A DNA stretch of 64,000 bases. Origin: Natronospira elongata (GTDB lineage Bacteria > Pseudomonadota > Gammaproteobacteria > Natronospirales > Natronospiraceae). The translations under genes and the position numbers were made by a program. The notes under the pieces were generated by a model. That model worked only from the letters and a program-made list of their open reading frames with translations. It did not search any database and was not told where the DNA came from. Positions 24,811 to 33,846 of the stretch are shown here, piece after piece (position 1 is the first letter of the stretch; every line of letters starts with the position of its first letter). The stretch covers positions 62,001 to 126,000 of the forward strand of contig NZ_JAYGII010000001.1 in NCBI RefSeq assembly GCF_034931365.1. Reading direction: 5' to 3'.

Positions 24811-25911
24811 ATGCCAGGCAAGATTCGTGTGGTTGTAGTGGATGATTCCGCTCTGGTCCGTAAGTTGCTGACCCGGATGCTGGAATCCGATCCCGGGATC
24901 GAAGTGGTGGCGACCGCACCCGACCCCTATGTCGCACGGGATCAGATCAAGCGACATGACCCCGATGTGATCACCCTGGATGTGGAAATGCCTCGCATGG
25001 ATGGGCTCACCTTTCTCGAAAACCTGATGCGTCTGCGTCCCATGCCAGTGGTCATGGTGTCATCCCTCACCCATGACGGAGCGAAAGTGACCCTTCAGGC
25101 TCTGGAATTGGGAGCGGTAGATTTTGTGACCAAGCCGGCACAGCAACTGTCGGTCAAGCTGCAGGATTATGCTGCCGAGGTGGTTTCCAAGGTCAAGGCG
25201 GCGGCTCGGGCTCGGGTCAGTTCGCGGGAAACCTACTCCGGCGAGGCCCGAGAGGCGTTTCGTCAGCGGGTCCGGGAGTCCTTGAGGGAGGCCGGCGCCT
25301 ACGAGGCCAGAAGCACCGGCGGTCGGCAGAAGGTCGTGGCGATAGGGGCCTCCACTGGTGGTACCGAGGCCATCCGCCGAGTGCTGGAATGCCTGCCGCC
25401 CAACGCGCCGCCCATCATTATTAGCCAGCACATTCCCGCCAGTTTTTCCGGCCCCTTCGCGGAGCGTCTGAATGGAATTTGCAGTCTCACGGTTCGGGAA
25501 GCGGAGAATGGCGTTCCTCTCATGCCGGGGCATGCCTATGTGGCCCCGGGGGATTATCATCTGCGCCTTCGGCGTGATGGTGCCCGCCTGGTTTGTCGAC
25601 TGGATCAATCGGCGACGGTCAATCGCCATCGCCCCAGTGTTGACGTGATGTTCGAGTCCGTGGCCCAGGCGGCGGGGAGTGAGTCGGTGGGTGTTTTATT
25701 GACCGGCATGGGCCGTGATGGTGCCGAAGGGCTGCTGCAAATGCGCAAGGCCGGGGCATCCACAATGGTTCAGGACGAGGCGAGCTCGACCGTCTGGGGC
25801 ATGCCCGGGGCGGCGGTCCAGTTAGGGGCGGCGGAGGAGATCCTTGGCCTCGAGGCCATTCCTGCCCGCATGCTGGCCCTCGCGCAGGGAGACACGGCCC
25901 GCCCGGCCTGA
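24811..25911 (+). CDS. cheB: chemotaxis methylesterase/deamidase CheB
   Basis: CheB removes receptor methyl groups after phosphorylation by CheA. An N-terminal receiver (VVVVDDSALVRKLL, phospho-acceptor Asp in TLDVEMPRMDG, VTKPA) is joined by an Arg/Glu-rich linker to the esterase domain. The catalytic Ser is in IGASTGGTEA, the His in SQHIPASFS and the Asp in LTGMGRDGAEG. GAGGAG lies 11 bases before ATG 24811 and five before an alternative TTG 24805, so the start is ambiguous. Confidence 0.95.
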   Translation: MPGKIRVVVVDDSALVRKLLTRMLESDPGIEVVATAPDPYVARDQIKRHDPDVITLDVEMPRMDGLTFLENLMRLRPMPVVMVSSLTHDGAKVTLQALELGAVDFVTKPAQQLSVKLQDYAAEVVSKVKAAARARVSSRETYSGEAREAFRQRVRESLREAGAYEARSTGGRQKVVAIGASTGGTEAIRRVLECLPPNAPPIIISQHIPASFSGPFAERLNGICSLTVREAENGVPLMPGHAYVAPGDYHLRLRRDGARLVCRLDQSATVNRHRPSVDVMFESVAQAAGSESVGVLLTGMGRDGAEGLLQMRKAGASTMVQDEASSTVWGMPGAAVQLGAAEEILGLEAIPARMLALAQGDTARPA

Positions 25912-25925
25912 ATCTGCCCCCCACG

Positions 25926-25961
25926 ACTCCCCCGTCCGGGGGAGTACCGGGCGGTGCCCGG
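25926..25961 (+). terminator. tandem hairpins downstream of cheB
   Basis: ACTCCCCC pairs with GGGGGAGT (25926-25945, four-base loop), immediately followed by CCGGGC pairing with GCCCGG (25947-25961, three-base loop). No T tract follows, so this could be a weak terminator, an RNA-stability element or a protein-binding site. Confidence 0.4.
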
Positions 25962-26074
25962 CATCTGCTAACATACCCCGATTATGCTCAGGCGCGCCTG
26001 CGGAATCCGCCGGATTTCCTGTCCCGCGCCTATTAGCCCTGGCGGAAGCGAATCACAGTGGAGGTTGCAGAGAA

Positions 26075-27124
26075 ATGAACGCGGAATTCGAGCGTAAGCT
26101 GGACCAGCTAAAGCGTGTTGCCAATGATCTGGTGGCCCCTGGGAAGGGTATTCTGGCCGCCGATGAGAGTACCGGGACGATCAAGAAGCGGCTGGACTCG
26201 GTGGGTGTGGAATCCACTGAAGAGACTCGCCGCCGTTATCGGGAGATTCTGTTCACCACCCCTGGCGCCGAGGAGTTCGTTAGCGGTGTAATCCTCTTTG
26301 ATGAGACCCTGCGCCAGTCCAGCCGGGAGGGCACGCCCTTCCCCGAGCTGCTGAAGTCCAAAGGCATCATTCCGGGGATCAAGGTGGATGCCGGTGCCAA
26401 GCCGCTGGCGGGGCATCCTGACGAGAAGGTCACAGAGGGGCTGGATGGTCTGCGTGATCGCCTGGCCGAATATGCCGAGTTGGGCGCTCAGTTCGCCAAG
26501 TGGCGTGCCGTGATCAGCATCGACACCGATAAGGGGCACCCCTCGGACTGGTGCCTGGATGCCAATGCCCACGCGCTGGCCCGTTATGCCGCCCTGTGTC
26601 AGGAAGCCGGCATCGTGCCCATTGTTGAGCCGGAAGTGCTGATGGACGGCAGTAACAGCATTGAGGTCTGTGAGGACGTCACCAGCCGGACCCTGAATCG
26701 GGTCTTCAATGCCCTGTTCGAGCACGGCGTGGTGATGGAAGGCATTCTGCTCAAGCCCAATATGGTCATCGCGGGCAAACAGGCAGAACGTCAGGCAGAC
26801 CCCCGTGAAGTGGCCGAGGCCACCGTGCGCTGTCTGCGCCGCCATGTGCCCGCGGCCGTACCGGGGATCGTCTTCCTCTCCGGTGGGCAGAGCGATGAAT
26901 TGGCGACCGAGCATCTGAACATCATGAACCAGCTCGGCCCGCATCCCTGGGAGCTCAGCTTCTCCTATGGCCGTGCCCTTCAGGCCCCGGCCCTGAAGAC
27001 CTGGGCTGGCGACGAGTCCAAGGCGGAAGCTGCCCAGCAGGCCTACTATCATCGTGCCCGCTGCAACGGCGCAGCCCGGTCCGGTGACTGGTCCGAGAAT
27101 ATGGAGAAGGACAAGGCAGCCTAA
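26075..27124 (+). CDS. fba: class I fructose-bisphosphate aldolase
   Basis: This is the Schiff-base aldolase that cleaves fructose 1,6-bisphosphate in glycolysis and runs in reverse in gluconeogenesis. The 349-residue protein has KGILAADESTGTIKKR near the N terminus, the Lys-containing segment GILLKPNMVIAGK, and FLSGGQSDE and ELSFSYGRALQ toward the end, all of the animal/plant-type class I family. ATG 26075 follows a GGAGG site; the frame is open further upstream without homology. It is a single-gene unit closed by a strong terminator. Confidence 0.95.
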   Translation: MNAEFERKLDQLKRVANDLVAPGKGILAADESTGTIKKRLDSVGVESTEETRRRYREILFTTPGAEEFVSGVILFDETLRQSSREGTPFPELLKSKGIIPGIKVDAGAKPLAGHPDEKVTEGLDGLRDRLAEYAELGAQFAKWRAVISIDTDKGHPSDWCLDANAHALARYAALCQEAGIVPIVEPEVLMDGSNSIEVCEDVTSRTLNRVFNALFEHGVVMEGILLKPNMVIAGKQAERQADPREVAEATVRCLRRHVPAAVPGIVFLSGGQSDELATEHLNIMNQLGPHPWELSFSYGRALQAPALKTWAGDESKAEAAQQAYYHRARCNGAARSGDWSENMEKDKAA

Positions 27125-27136
27125 GCAAGCACTGGG

Positions 27137-27167
27137 GCCCCGGGAATCACTTCCCGGGGCTTTTTTT
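27137..27167 (+). terminator. strong intrinsic terminator after fba
   Basis: GCCCCGGGAA (27137-27146) and TTCCCGGGGC (27151-27160) form a perfect ten-base-pair stem with a TCAC loop, directly followed by seven T residues. Confidence 0.93.
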
Positions 27168-27191
27168 GGCCTGTTCAACAAGGATGGCGTC

Positions 27192-28010
27192 ATGACGCGT
27201 CCAGCGGGGCAAGAACCACATATCGAATTGGAAGGCCTTCGTTTCCAGCGCGACGGACGGCCGATTTTCGAAGATGTCAGTCTGAGCATCCCACGGGGCA
27301 AGGTCACCGCGATCATGGGGCCCAGTGGGACCGGCAAGACGACCCTTCTGCGGCTAGTAACCGGCCAGTTGCTGCCAGAGAGGGGCAGTATCCGGGTCGA
27401 TGGCCAGGAGGTGACGGGCATTGGGCGAGAAGCCTTGTATCGGCTGCGCAAGCGCATTGGCTTCCTTTTCCAGCATGGTGCCTTGCTGACGGATCTAGAT
27501 GTCTATGAGAATGTCGCCTTCCCGCTTCGGGAGCATACCCAGCTCCCGGATTGCCTGATTCATCATCTGGTCATGACCAAGCTGCAATCGGTTGGCCTGC
27601 GTGGTGCGGCGCGTCTTATGCCTTCTCAGCTTTCCGGCGGCATGGCCCGTCGAGTGGGTTTGGCTCGTGCCGTTGTCATGGATCCGGAGCTGGTTCTCTA
27701 CGACGAGCCTTTTGCCGGGTTGGACCCCATTTCCATGGGTGTGATCGTTCGCCTGATCAGAGAGATCAACGAGGCGCTCGGCCTCACCAGTGTGATCGTC
27801 TCCCACGACATCGAAGAAGTCTCTCAGGTGGCGGATTGGGCCTGGATCATTGCCGATGGCCGCATTATCGCCGGCGGGACCCCGGAGGAGCTGCGGGGCG
27901 AGGAGTCGCCCTGGGTGCGCCAGTTCATGCATCGCCTCTCTGATGGCCCGGTGCCCTTTCATTTCCCGGCGCGGGACTATCCTGAAGACTTGCGAGAGGT
28001 GCCACGATGA
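27192..28010 (+). CDS. mlaF: lipid transport ABC ATPase MlaF
   Basis: MlaF powers the MlaFEDB inner-membrane complex that moves phospholipids between outer and inner membranes. The 272-residue ATPase has Walker A GPSGTGKTTLL, the Q loop, the signature LSGGMARRVGLARA and Walker B LVLYDEPFAGLDP. ATG 27192 follows AAGGA; upstream open frame overlaps the fba terminator and is not coding. It overlaps mlaE by four bases. Confidence 0.95.
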   Translation: MTRPAGQEPHIELEGLRFQRDGRPIFEDVSLSIPRGKVTAIMGPSGTGKTTLLRLVTGQLLPERGSIRVDGQEVTGIGREALYRLRKRIGFLFQHGALLTDLDVYENVAFPLREHTQLPDCLIHHLVMTKLQSVGLRGAARLMPSQLSGGMARRVGLARAVVMDPELVLYDEPFAGLDPISMGVIVRLIREINEALGLTSVIVSHDIEEVSQVADWAWIIADGRIIAGGTPEELRGEESPWVRQFMHRLSDGPVPFHFPARDYPEDLREVPR

Positions 28011-28789
28011 GGGCCATGTTCCGTGACCTGGGCGAGGCACTGCGGGAGTTTGTGGAAACCCTGGGTGCCATGACCCGCTTTCTGGGCCGGTTGCTCTGGG
28101 AAACCCCGGCCGCACTGATGCGATTTGGCCTGGTCTGGTACCAATTGCACCGGATTGGCGCCCACTCTCTGCTCATCATCGGCATTTCAGCGGTATTCGT
28201 GGGCATGGTGCTGGCCCTGCAGGGCTACCACATACTCAATCAGTTTGGGGCCACGGAGTCCCTGGGTGTGATGGTCGCCATGACTCTGGTTCGGGAGCTG
28301 GGGCCGGTGTTGACCGCAGTACTATTCGCCGGTCGAGCGGGGACATCCCTGGCTTCCGAGATTGGACTCATGCGGGCAACCGACCAATTGTCAGGCATGG
28401 AAATGATGGCCGTTGACCCGGTCAAACGGGTCATCATGCCCCGCTTTCTGGCGGGTGTGATTGCGGTGCCATTGCTGGCGGCCATCTTCAGTGCACTGGG
28501 CATCTTTGGCGGCTATGTCGTGGGTGTGGGTCTACTGGGTGTGGATGCCGGGCCTTTCTGGTCTCAGATGAACGCGGCGGTTGATGTCCGGACAGATGTC
28601 ATGAGTGGCGTCTGGAAAAGCATAGCATTCGGGATAACGGCCAGCCTGGTGGCCGTCTACGAGGGCTACAATGCCCCGCCCACTGCTGAGGGTGTCAGTC
28701 GCGCCACCACACGGGCAATCGTCATCACTGCAGTCGCGGTGCTGGCTATTAACCTATTGATTACTGCCATTATCGTCGGTGAGGGTTGA
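28007..28789 (+). CDS. mlaE: lipid transport permease MlaE
   Basis: MlaE is the membrane permease of the Mla ABC complex. The 260-residue protein has about five hydrophobic segments. Family motifs are GATESLGVMVAMTLVRELGPVLTA (split here as GATESLGVMV and LVRELGPVLTAVLFAGRAG) and EIGLMRATDQLSGMEMM. It is coupled to mlaF and three bases from mlaD. Confidence 0.95.
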   Translation: MRAMFRDLGEALREFVETLGAMTRFLGRLLWETPAALMRFGLVWYQLHRIGAHSLLIIGISAVFVGMVLALQGYHILNQFGATESLGVMVAMTLVRELGPVLTAVLFAGRAGTSLASEIGLMRATDQLSGMEMMAVDPVKRVIMPRFLAGVIAVPLLAAIFSALGIFGGYVVGVGLLGVDAGPFWSQMNAAVDVRTDVMSGVWKSIAFGITASLVAVYEGYNAPPTAEGVSRATTRAIVITAVAVLAINLLITAIIVGEG

Positions 28790-28792
28790 GGC

Positions 28793-29251
28793 ATGCGTCA
28801 CAACAAGGCAATGGATTTTGGTACCGGCCTGTTTGTCCTCTTGGGGATTCTGGCCATCTTCTTTCTGGTAACCCAGACCACCGGAATGCGTACTCTGGGA
28901 ACAGAGGACAGCTTTGAAGTCAGCGCCCGCTTTGACGATATCGGTGGCCTGCGGGTCAGGGCACCGGTCACCATGGCGGGGGTGCGGCTCGGCAGGGTCA
29001 GTGATATCCGTTTTGATGACGATCGTCTGGATGCGGTAGTGACCCTTCGCATCAGTGCCCGTCACGATAATCTACCGGCGGATAGCATCGCCTCCATTCG
29101 GACTTCGGGCTTGCTGGGTGAGCAATTCGTTGCCCTGGACCCGGGGGGGGATCCAGATGCTTTAACCGAGGGCGATCAGATCATTCATACCCAATCAGCC
29201 ATTGTGCTTGAACGTATTATTGGCCAATTCCTGACCATGCAGGGAGATTAA
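28793..29251 (+). CDS. mlaD: MCE-domain lipid-binding protein MlaD
   Basis: MlaD forms the periplasmic hexameric ring of the Mla complex. Its 152 residues have one N-terminal membrane helix (about 9-28) and one MCE domain (about 38-116), with FDDIGGLRVRAPVTMAGVRLGRV and SIRTSGLLGEQFVAL. Length and order match E. coli mlaD, although the C-terminal extension is short. Confidence 0.94.
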   Translation: MRHNKAMDFGTGLFVLLGILAIFFLVTQTTGMRTLGTEDSFEVSARFDDIGGLRVRAPVTMAGVRLGRVSDIRFDDDRLDAVVTLRISARHDNLPADSIASIRTSGLLGEQFVALDPGGDPDALTEGDQIIHTQSAIVLERIIGQFLTMQGD

Positions 29252-29254
29252 GTT

Positions 29255-29926
29255 ATGCAGAGCAGAATCATTCAGGTCTTGACGACTGCCATGGCCGCGG
29301 CCGTTTTAGCCCTTCCCGCGTCATCCCTGGCTGAGGAGGACTCTCTCCCGGACCCGGCAGTCATGGTGGAGGAAACCGCTCACGAAATCCTGCGTGAGCT
29401 GAGAGAGCGTCAGGACGAGATGCAGGATGATCCGAGCGCAGCTTATCAGTTTGTAGAAGATCTGCTGCTGCCGGTCTTTGATCTGCCCTATGCCACTCGC
29501 CTGGTGCTCGGCCGACATGGTCGTGATGCGAGCCCTCAACAGCGCCGTGATTTTGGCGAAGCCTTCTATCGCTTCCTGGTGCGCAGCTATTCAGACGCAT
29601 TGGTGGATCAGGACCTGTCCGAAATCGAGATCGAAGTCCGGCCGACCCGGGGTGAGCCAGACCCCTCGCGGACTCGAGTCCGTACCGAGGTGGTGCGCGA
29701 TGACGCTTCCAATATTCCCGTGGATTTCGCTCTCCGCTACACCGATGACGGCTGGAAAGTCTTTGATGTGACGATCGAGGGTGTTTCCTACGTGACCAAC
29801 TACCGTAATTCCTTTGACAGTGAGATTCGTCAGCGGGGTATCGATGCGGTCATTGAGCGCCTTCGGGACCGGACCCGTCGTAAGGAACAGGAGATGGAGG
29901 AATCTATTGAGCAGGACAATGGCTGA
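29255..29926 (+). CDS. mlaC: periplasmic phospholipid shuttle MlaC
   Basis: MlaC carries phospholipid between MlaA and MlaD. It has a signal peptide (about 1-26, ending SSLAEE), then the Tol-toluene/MlaC fold with LPVFDLPYATRLVLGRHGRDA, FRFLVRSY-like spacing (here FYRFLVRSYSDAL) and VFDVTIEGVSYVTNYRNSF. The acidic C terminus overlaps mlaB by eight bases. Length 223. Confidence 0.94.
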   Translation: MQSRIIQVLTTAMAAAVLALPASSLAEEDSLPDPAVMVEETAHEILRELRERQDEMQDDPSAAYQFVEDLLLPVFDLPYATRLVLGRHGRDASPQQRRDFGEAFYRFLVRSYSDALVDQDLSEIEIEVRPTRGEPDPSRTRVRTEVVRDDASNIPVDFALRYTDDGWKVFDVTIEGVSYVTNYRNSFDSEIRQRGIDAVIERLRDRTRRKEQEMEESIEQDNG

Positions 29927-30236
29927 CCAGTCGCCATCCAGCCTGGATCTGGAGAAGGCCGGCCGGGGCCGTTACCGACTGAGTGGCGAACTGGTATTCG
30001 GCACCGCCGAACAGGCTCTGACCCTGTCCCAGTCTCTGGATTTTGCCACGACCGTGGAACTGGATCTTTCCGGAGTGAAGCGCGTCGACAGTGCGGGCCT
30101 GGCCGTCATGGTGGAATGGTGGCGCCGTTGTCAGGCGGCCGGAGGCCAGCTGAAGCTGGGGGAAATCCCCGAGCAGCTCAAGGCCTTGATTCGGATCAGC
30201 CAGCTCGACTCGGTGTTTGGCGATCTTGGTGGCTAG
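29919..30236 (+). CDS. mlaB: STAS-domain protein MlaB
   Basis: MlaB is the small cytoplasmic STAS subunit that stabilises MlaF. ATG 29919 gives 105 residues; longer in-frame versions extend into mlaC without homology. The STAS core includes TVELDLSGVKRVDSAGLAVMVEW (residues about 46-68), with the conserved Asp-Ser-Ala-Gly turn. It ends the operon, 25 bases from the convergent mlaA; a GCGCCTG/CAGGCGC hairpin (30240-30260) lies between them. Confidence 0.9.
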   Translation: MADQSPSSLDLEKAGRGRYRLSGELVFGTAEQALTLSQSLDFATTVELDLSGVKRVDSAGLAVMVEWWRRCQAAGGQLKLGEIPEQLKALIRISQLDSVFGDLGG

Positions 30237-30260
30237 CAGGCGCCTGGCTGCCGCAGGCGC

Positions 30261-31004
30261 TTACCAGTCCCAGTCATCGTCATCTTCCCAGTCGTCTTCC
30301 CAGTCCTCGGGCGGTGGATCACCGTCGTAGATGAGATGGCGGCGCCGCTGAAGATAGGCTTCACGCATGGTGACATAGGGGTCGAATTCCTCTTCCAGGA
30401 AACGGTCTGCATCCAGCAGCCCGGCCCGGACGTCAACAGCGCGAATGAGATAGAGGCCGTAGCGCTCGGGCAGGGGAATGGTCTGATAGGTGGGGTCAAC
30501 ATAGCTATCCACCGCCATACCCGTGGTGTCCCTCACCGTGGAGGGGCCAAGCCCCGGCAGGACCAGATAGGGGCCGGCGCCGGCACCCCAGACGCCCAGA
30601 GTCTGGCCGAAGTCCTCGTTGGCCGCTTCAAGGCCCACATGGGTGGCAGGATCAAACAGACCACCAATGCCAATGGTTGTGTTGATCAGGAATCTGCCGG
30701 TGCCGCTGAATGCCTCGCCACCCTTGCCCTGGAGGCCGCTGTTAAGGATCACCACGGGCTGGCGCAGATTACTGAGAAAATTGCCGATGCCGCTTCGTAC
30801 CGGCCGCGGCACATTGTCCCGGTAGGCGACGGCGACCGGCCGCAAAGCCGCGCGATCGATGGCGTCGTTGAAGGCATAGACCTTGCGGTTGAAGCCTTCC
30901 CAGGGGTCTCGCGGATCCCGATCCTCGGCGGGAACGCTGGCGCAGGCACCCACAAGTGATGCGATCAGGAGCGCGGCGAGAAAACGCAGGCTGGATCGAT
31001 GCAT
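30261..31004 (-). CDS. mlaA: outer-membrane lipoprotein MlaA (VacJ)
   Basis: MlaA extracts mislocalised phospholipid from the outer leaflet and passes it to MlaC. The start chosen at 31004 gives a lipoprotein signal with lipobox VGAC (Cys21). Family motifs are DPWEGFNRKVYAFNDAID, VPRPVRSGIGNFLSNLRQP and GPSTVRDTTG. The C terminus is unusual: about 20 residues almost entirely Asp, Glu and Trp. It is convergent with mlaFEDCB, so the pathway is split into two transcription units. Confidence 0.94.
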   Translation of the reverse strand: MHRSSLRFLAALLIASLVGACASVPAEDRDPRDPWEGFNRKVYAFNDAIDRAALRPVAVAYRDNVPRPVRSGIGNFLSNLRQPVVILNSGLQGKGGEAFSGTGRFLINTTIGIGGLFDPATHVGLEAANEDFGQTLGVWGAGAGPYLVLPGLGPSTVRDTTGMAVDSYVDPTYQTIPLPERYGLYLIRAVDVRAGLLDADRFLEEEFDPYVTMREAYLQRRRHLIYDGDPPPEDWEDDWEDDDDWDW

Positions 31005-31158
31005 GGCAAACGAATTCCTTGGAATTTTGCGCATCTTAACAGGCCCGGTGGCCTGGAGGAATCATGGCGATTTCGCTGCGAGTAATCTGAGAGGGAGATG
31101 AGAACGGACGGCCATGGGGAAGCCGCTCTGCTGACTGCAAGCAACCAAAGGAGTCACA

Positions 31159-33756
31159 ATGAGAGCATTCACATCAAGCCTGGTATTGCTGCTGTTGAGC
31201 TTGTCCCTGCTGGCAAGCGACCGGGCCCTGGCTGGTTCAGAGCTTGACTGGTACCTGCCCTGGGCGAGCGAATACGATGACAGCATCCCTACGCCCGAAG
31301 ATGTTCTTGGCTTTCAGCCAGGGGAGTGGCATGCCAGCCACGACCAGCTCATTCGTTATTTCGAGCATCTGGCTGCTGCCTCTGATCGGGTGACCATGGT
31401 GGAGAAAGAGCGCACCTATGAGCAGCGACCCATGCTGGTAGTGCGGATAAGCTCCAGCAGCAACCAGGACAACCTTGAGGAAATTCGCGATGCACGGCTT
31501 CAGGCCCTGCAGCCAGGCAGCGGCGAGGACCTGACCGAGCACCCGGTGGTTAACTGGTTTGGTTACAGCATTCACGGTGACGAGGCCAGTGGCGCTAATG
31601 CCTCCATGGTGGTGGCCTGGCATCTGGCGGCTGCTCAAGACGAGCGTACTCGCGAGATTCTCGACAACACCATTATCCTTATTGAGCCGGCCATGAACCC
31701 GGATGGGGTTCAGCGCTTTGCCACTTGGGTCAATATGCACCGGGGCCAGACGCTGGTAGCGGATCCACAGAATCGCGAGCATCGGCAGGTTTGGCCACGG
31801 GCCAGAACCAACCACTATTGGTTCGACCTCAATCGTGATTGGCTGCCGGTCCAGCATCCCGAGTCCCGGGCGCGAGTCGCCGGCTTCCAGGCCTGGAAGC
31901 CCAACGTGGTTGGCGACTGGCATGAAATGGGGCGTAACAGCACCTATTTTTTCCAGCCGGGTGATCCCGACCGGGATAACCCCCGGACGCCGGACCGGAA
32001 TTTTGAGCTGACCGGCAAGATTGCCGAATTCCATGCCGATATCCTGGATCAATACGGCGTGCCTTATTTCACACGGGAAGTATTCGACGACTACTACTAC
32101 GGCAAAGGCTCGACCTTTCCCGATATCCAGGGTGCCATTGGCATTCTCTATGAGCAGGCCAGTGCCAGGGGCCATCTGCGGGAGACCATCCACGGTGAGC
32201 GCAGCTTCACCGAGGCGGTTCGTAACCAGGTCCTGACCTCATTCTCGACGCTGGAGGCCAGTCACGAATTGCGTGATGAACTGCTGGGATTCCAGCAGCA
32301 GTTCTTTGAAGACGCCATGGATGAGGCCCGCCAGGATCGCCGCAAGGCTTTTGTCTTTGGTGACCCCGCGGATCGTGGCCGGACAGTCGAGCTGGTGGAA
32401 ATCCTCCTGCGCCAGGATGTGGAAGTCAGCCCTCTGGGTGAGTCGATTGAGGTAGACGGCCATCAATTTCGACCGGGCGAGGCCTGGGTAGTGCCCCTGG
32501 AGCAGCCCCAGTACCGCTTTATCCTGGCGATGATGGAGCGGCAGCTGAGCTTCCCGGACACGCGCTTCTATGATGTTTCCACCTGGACCTTGCCGCTGGC
32601 ATTCAATATGCCGACGGCGGAGCTGTCGGCGCGGCAGTTGCGCCGTCTGGATGCCGGTCAGGCCCTGGACGATGTGCCAGGGCTCGGAGGCAGTCTGGCC
32701 CTGGATGTGGACCGCCCGGTAGCCTGGGCCTTCGACTGGGCGCCCTATTATGCACCGCGCATGGCCCAGAGGCTGTTGGAGGCCGGGGTTCGCCTTCGGG
32801 TTGCCACCAATGAGTTCGAAGCCTCTGTGGGGGGTGGCGAGAGCCGAGAGTTCGCCCGAGGCACCATTCTCATCCCCGCGGGGCTTCAGGACGAGGCCAG
32901 CCATGAAGAGATCGAGTCCATTCTGCGCCGGTATGCGCGGCGAGATGGTGTGGATGTGACGGCGCTGGATAGTGGTCTGAGCCGTGGCGGGATTGACCTG
33001 GGAAGTCCCAGCTTCCGTCCGGTCGAACCCGTACGCCCTGCGATTCTCGTGGATGACGGCGTTCACATGCAGGAAGCCGGGGAGATCTGGCACCTGCTGG
33101 ACCATCGTTATGGGGTCCCGGTGACTCTGTTGAATCATGGCGAGTTGGGTCGGGCCGACCTGGATCGCTATACCCATTTGTTCATGGTTAATGGCCAGTG
33201 GCAGCAGCAACTGGACGAAAGGGCCGAGGAGGCCCTGCACGAATGGGTCCACGAGGGCGGCACCCTGGTGGCACAGAAAAACGCCCTCCAGTGGGTTTCG
33301 GATAGCGGACTCTACGAGCTCGACTTTCGCGACCGCCCGCAGGGCGAGGAAGACCGCTTGCCCTACGGGGATTTTAGCGGTGATATCGCCGCCCAGGTGA
33401 TTGGCGGTTCCATTTTCGAAACCCACCTGGATCTGAGCCATCCCCTGGCATACGGCTACACTCGGGAGAAGCTGCCCGTATTCCGCAACAGCACGCGTTA
33501 CCTGGAGCCTGGCGATAATCCCTACAACCAGGTAGCGCGCTACAGTGAGGAACCTCTGCTGAGCGGCTACGTTTCAGAAGAAAACCTGGCCACCATGGGC
33601 GGCAGCCTGTCGGTGAAGGCCGATCGAGTGGGGAGTGGCACGGTGGTGCTGTTTGTCGACAATCCCAGCTTCCGGGCTTTCTGGTTCGGGACCAATCGTT
33701 TGCTGATCAACAGCCTCTACTTCAGCGGCGCCATTGCCCATACTCGCCGTCCCTGA
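31159..33756 (+). CDS. secreted M14-family zinc carboxypeptidase, large
   Basis: The 865-residue protein has a signal peptide (about 1-26) and an N-terminal M14 metallopeptidase domain. Predicted zinc ligands are H139 and E142 (SIHGDEASG) and H255 (GDWHEMGRNS); E332 in ILYEQAS is a plausible catalytic Glu. The roughly 500-residue C-terminal part, which probably includes a GATase-like region (ILVDDGVHMQEAGEIW), follows the pattern of large exported M14 proteins of proteolytic gammaproteobacteria. An AAGGAG site precedes the ATG. It is a single gene ended by a strong terminator. The substrate is unknown; it probably acts on peptides outside the cytoplasm. Confidence 0.88.
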   Translation: MRAFTSSLVLLLLSLSLLASDRALAGSELDWYLPWASEYDDSIPTPEDVLGFQPGEWHASHDQLIRYFEHLAAASDRVTMVEKERTYEQRPMLVVRISSSSNQDNLEEIRDARLQALQPGSGEDLTEHPVVNWFGYSIHGDEASGANASMVVAWHLAAAQDERTREILDNTIILIEPAMNPDGVQRFATWVNMHRGQTLVADPQNREHRQVWPRARTNHYWFDLNRDWLPVQHPESRARVAGFQAWKPNVVGDWHEMGRNSTYFFQPGDPDRDNPRTPDRNFELTGKIAEFHADILDQYGVPYFTREVFDDYYYGKGSTFPDIQGAIGILYEQASARGHLRETIHGERSFTEAVRNQVLTSFSTLEASHELRDELLGFQQQFFEDAMDEARQDRRKAFVFGDPADRGRTVELVEILLRQDVEVSPLGESIEVDGHQFRPGEAWVVPLEQPQYRFILAMMERQLSFPDTRFYDVSTWTLPLAFNMPTAELSARQLRRLDAGQALDDVPGLGGSLALDVDRPVAWAFDWAPYYAPRMAQRLLEAGVRLRVATNEFEASVGGGESREFARGTILIPAGLQDEASHEEIESILRRYARRDGVDVTALDSGLSRGGIDLGSPSFRPVEPVRPAILVDDGVHMQEAGEIWHLLDHRYGVPVTLLNHGELGRADLDRYTHLFMVNGQWQQQLDERAEEALHEWVHEGGTLVAQKNALQWVSDSGLYELDFRDRPQGEEDRLPYGDFSGDIAAQVIGGSIFETHLDLSHPLAYGYTREKLPVFRNSTRYLEPGDNPYNQVARYSEEPLLSGYVSEENLATMGGSLSVKADRVGSGTVVLFVDNPSFRAFWFGTNRLLINSLYFSGAIAHTRRP

Positions 33757-33776
33757 CACTCCTTGAACGGCACAAG

Positions 33777-33819
33777 AAATCCCCCTTCCCTTGTGACAGG
33801 GAAGGGGGATTTTCTTTTT
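33777..33819 (+). terminator. strong terminator after the M14 peptidase gene
   Basis: A 15-base-pair perfect stem (33777-33791 with 33798-33812, loop TGTGAC) is followed by a T-rich run, TTTTCTTTTT. It sits between two convergent genes and may partly serve both. Confidence 0.93.
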
Positions 33820-33846
33820 GCTGCCAGCCGGACTCGATCAGTACAG

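Noticed and set aside
29814..29918. Longer start for mlaB inside mlaC
   Set aside because: The extra residues lie wholly within mlaC in another frame and lack STAS homology; ATG 29919 fits the family length.
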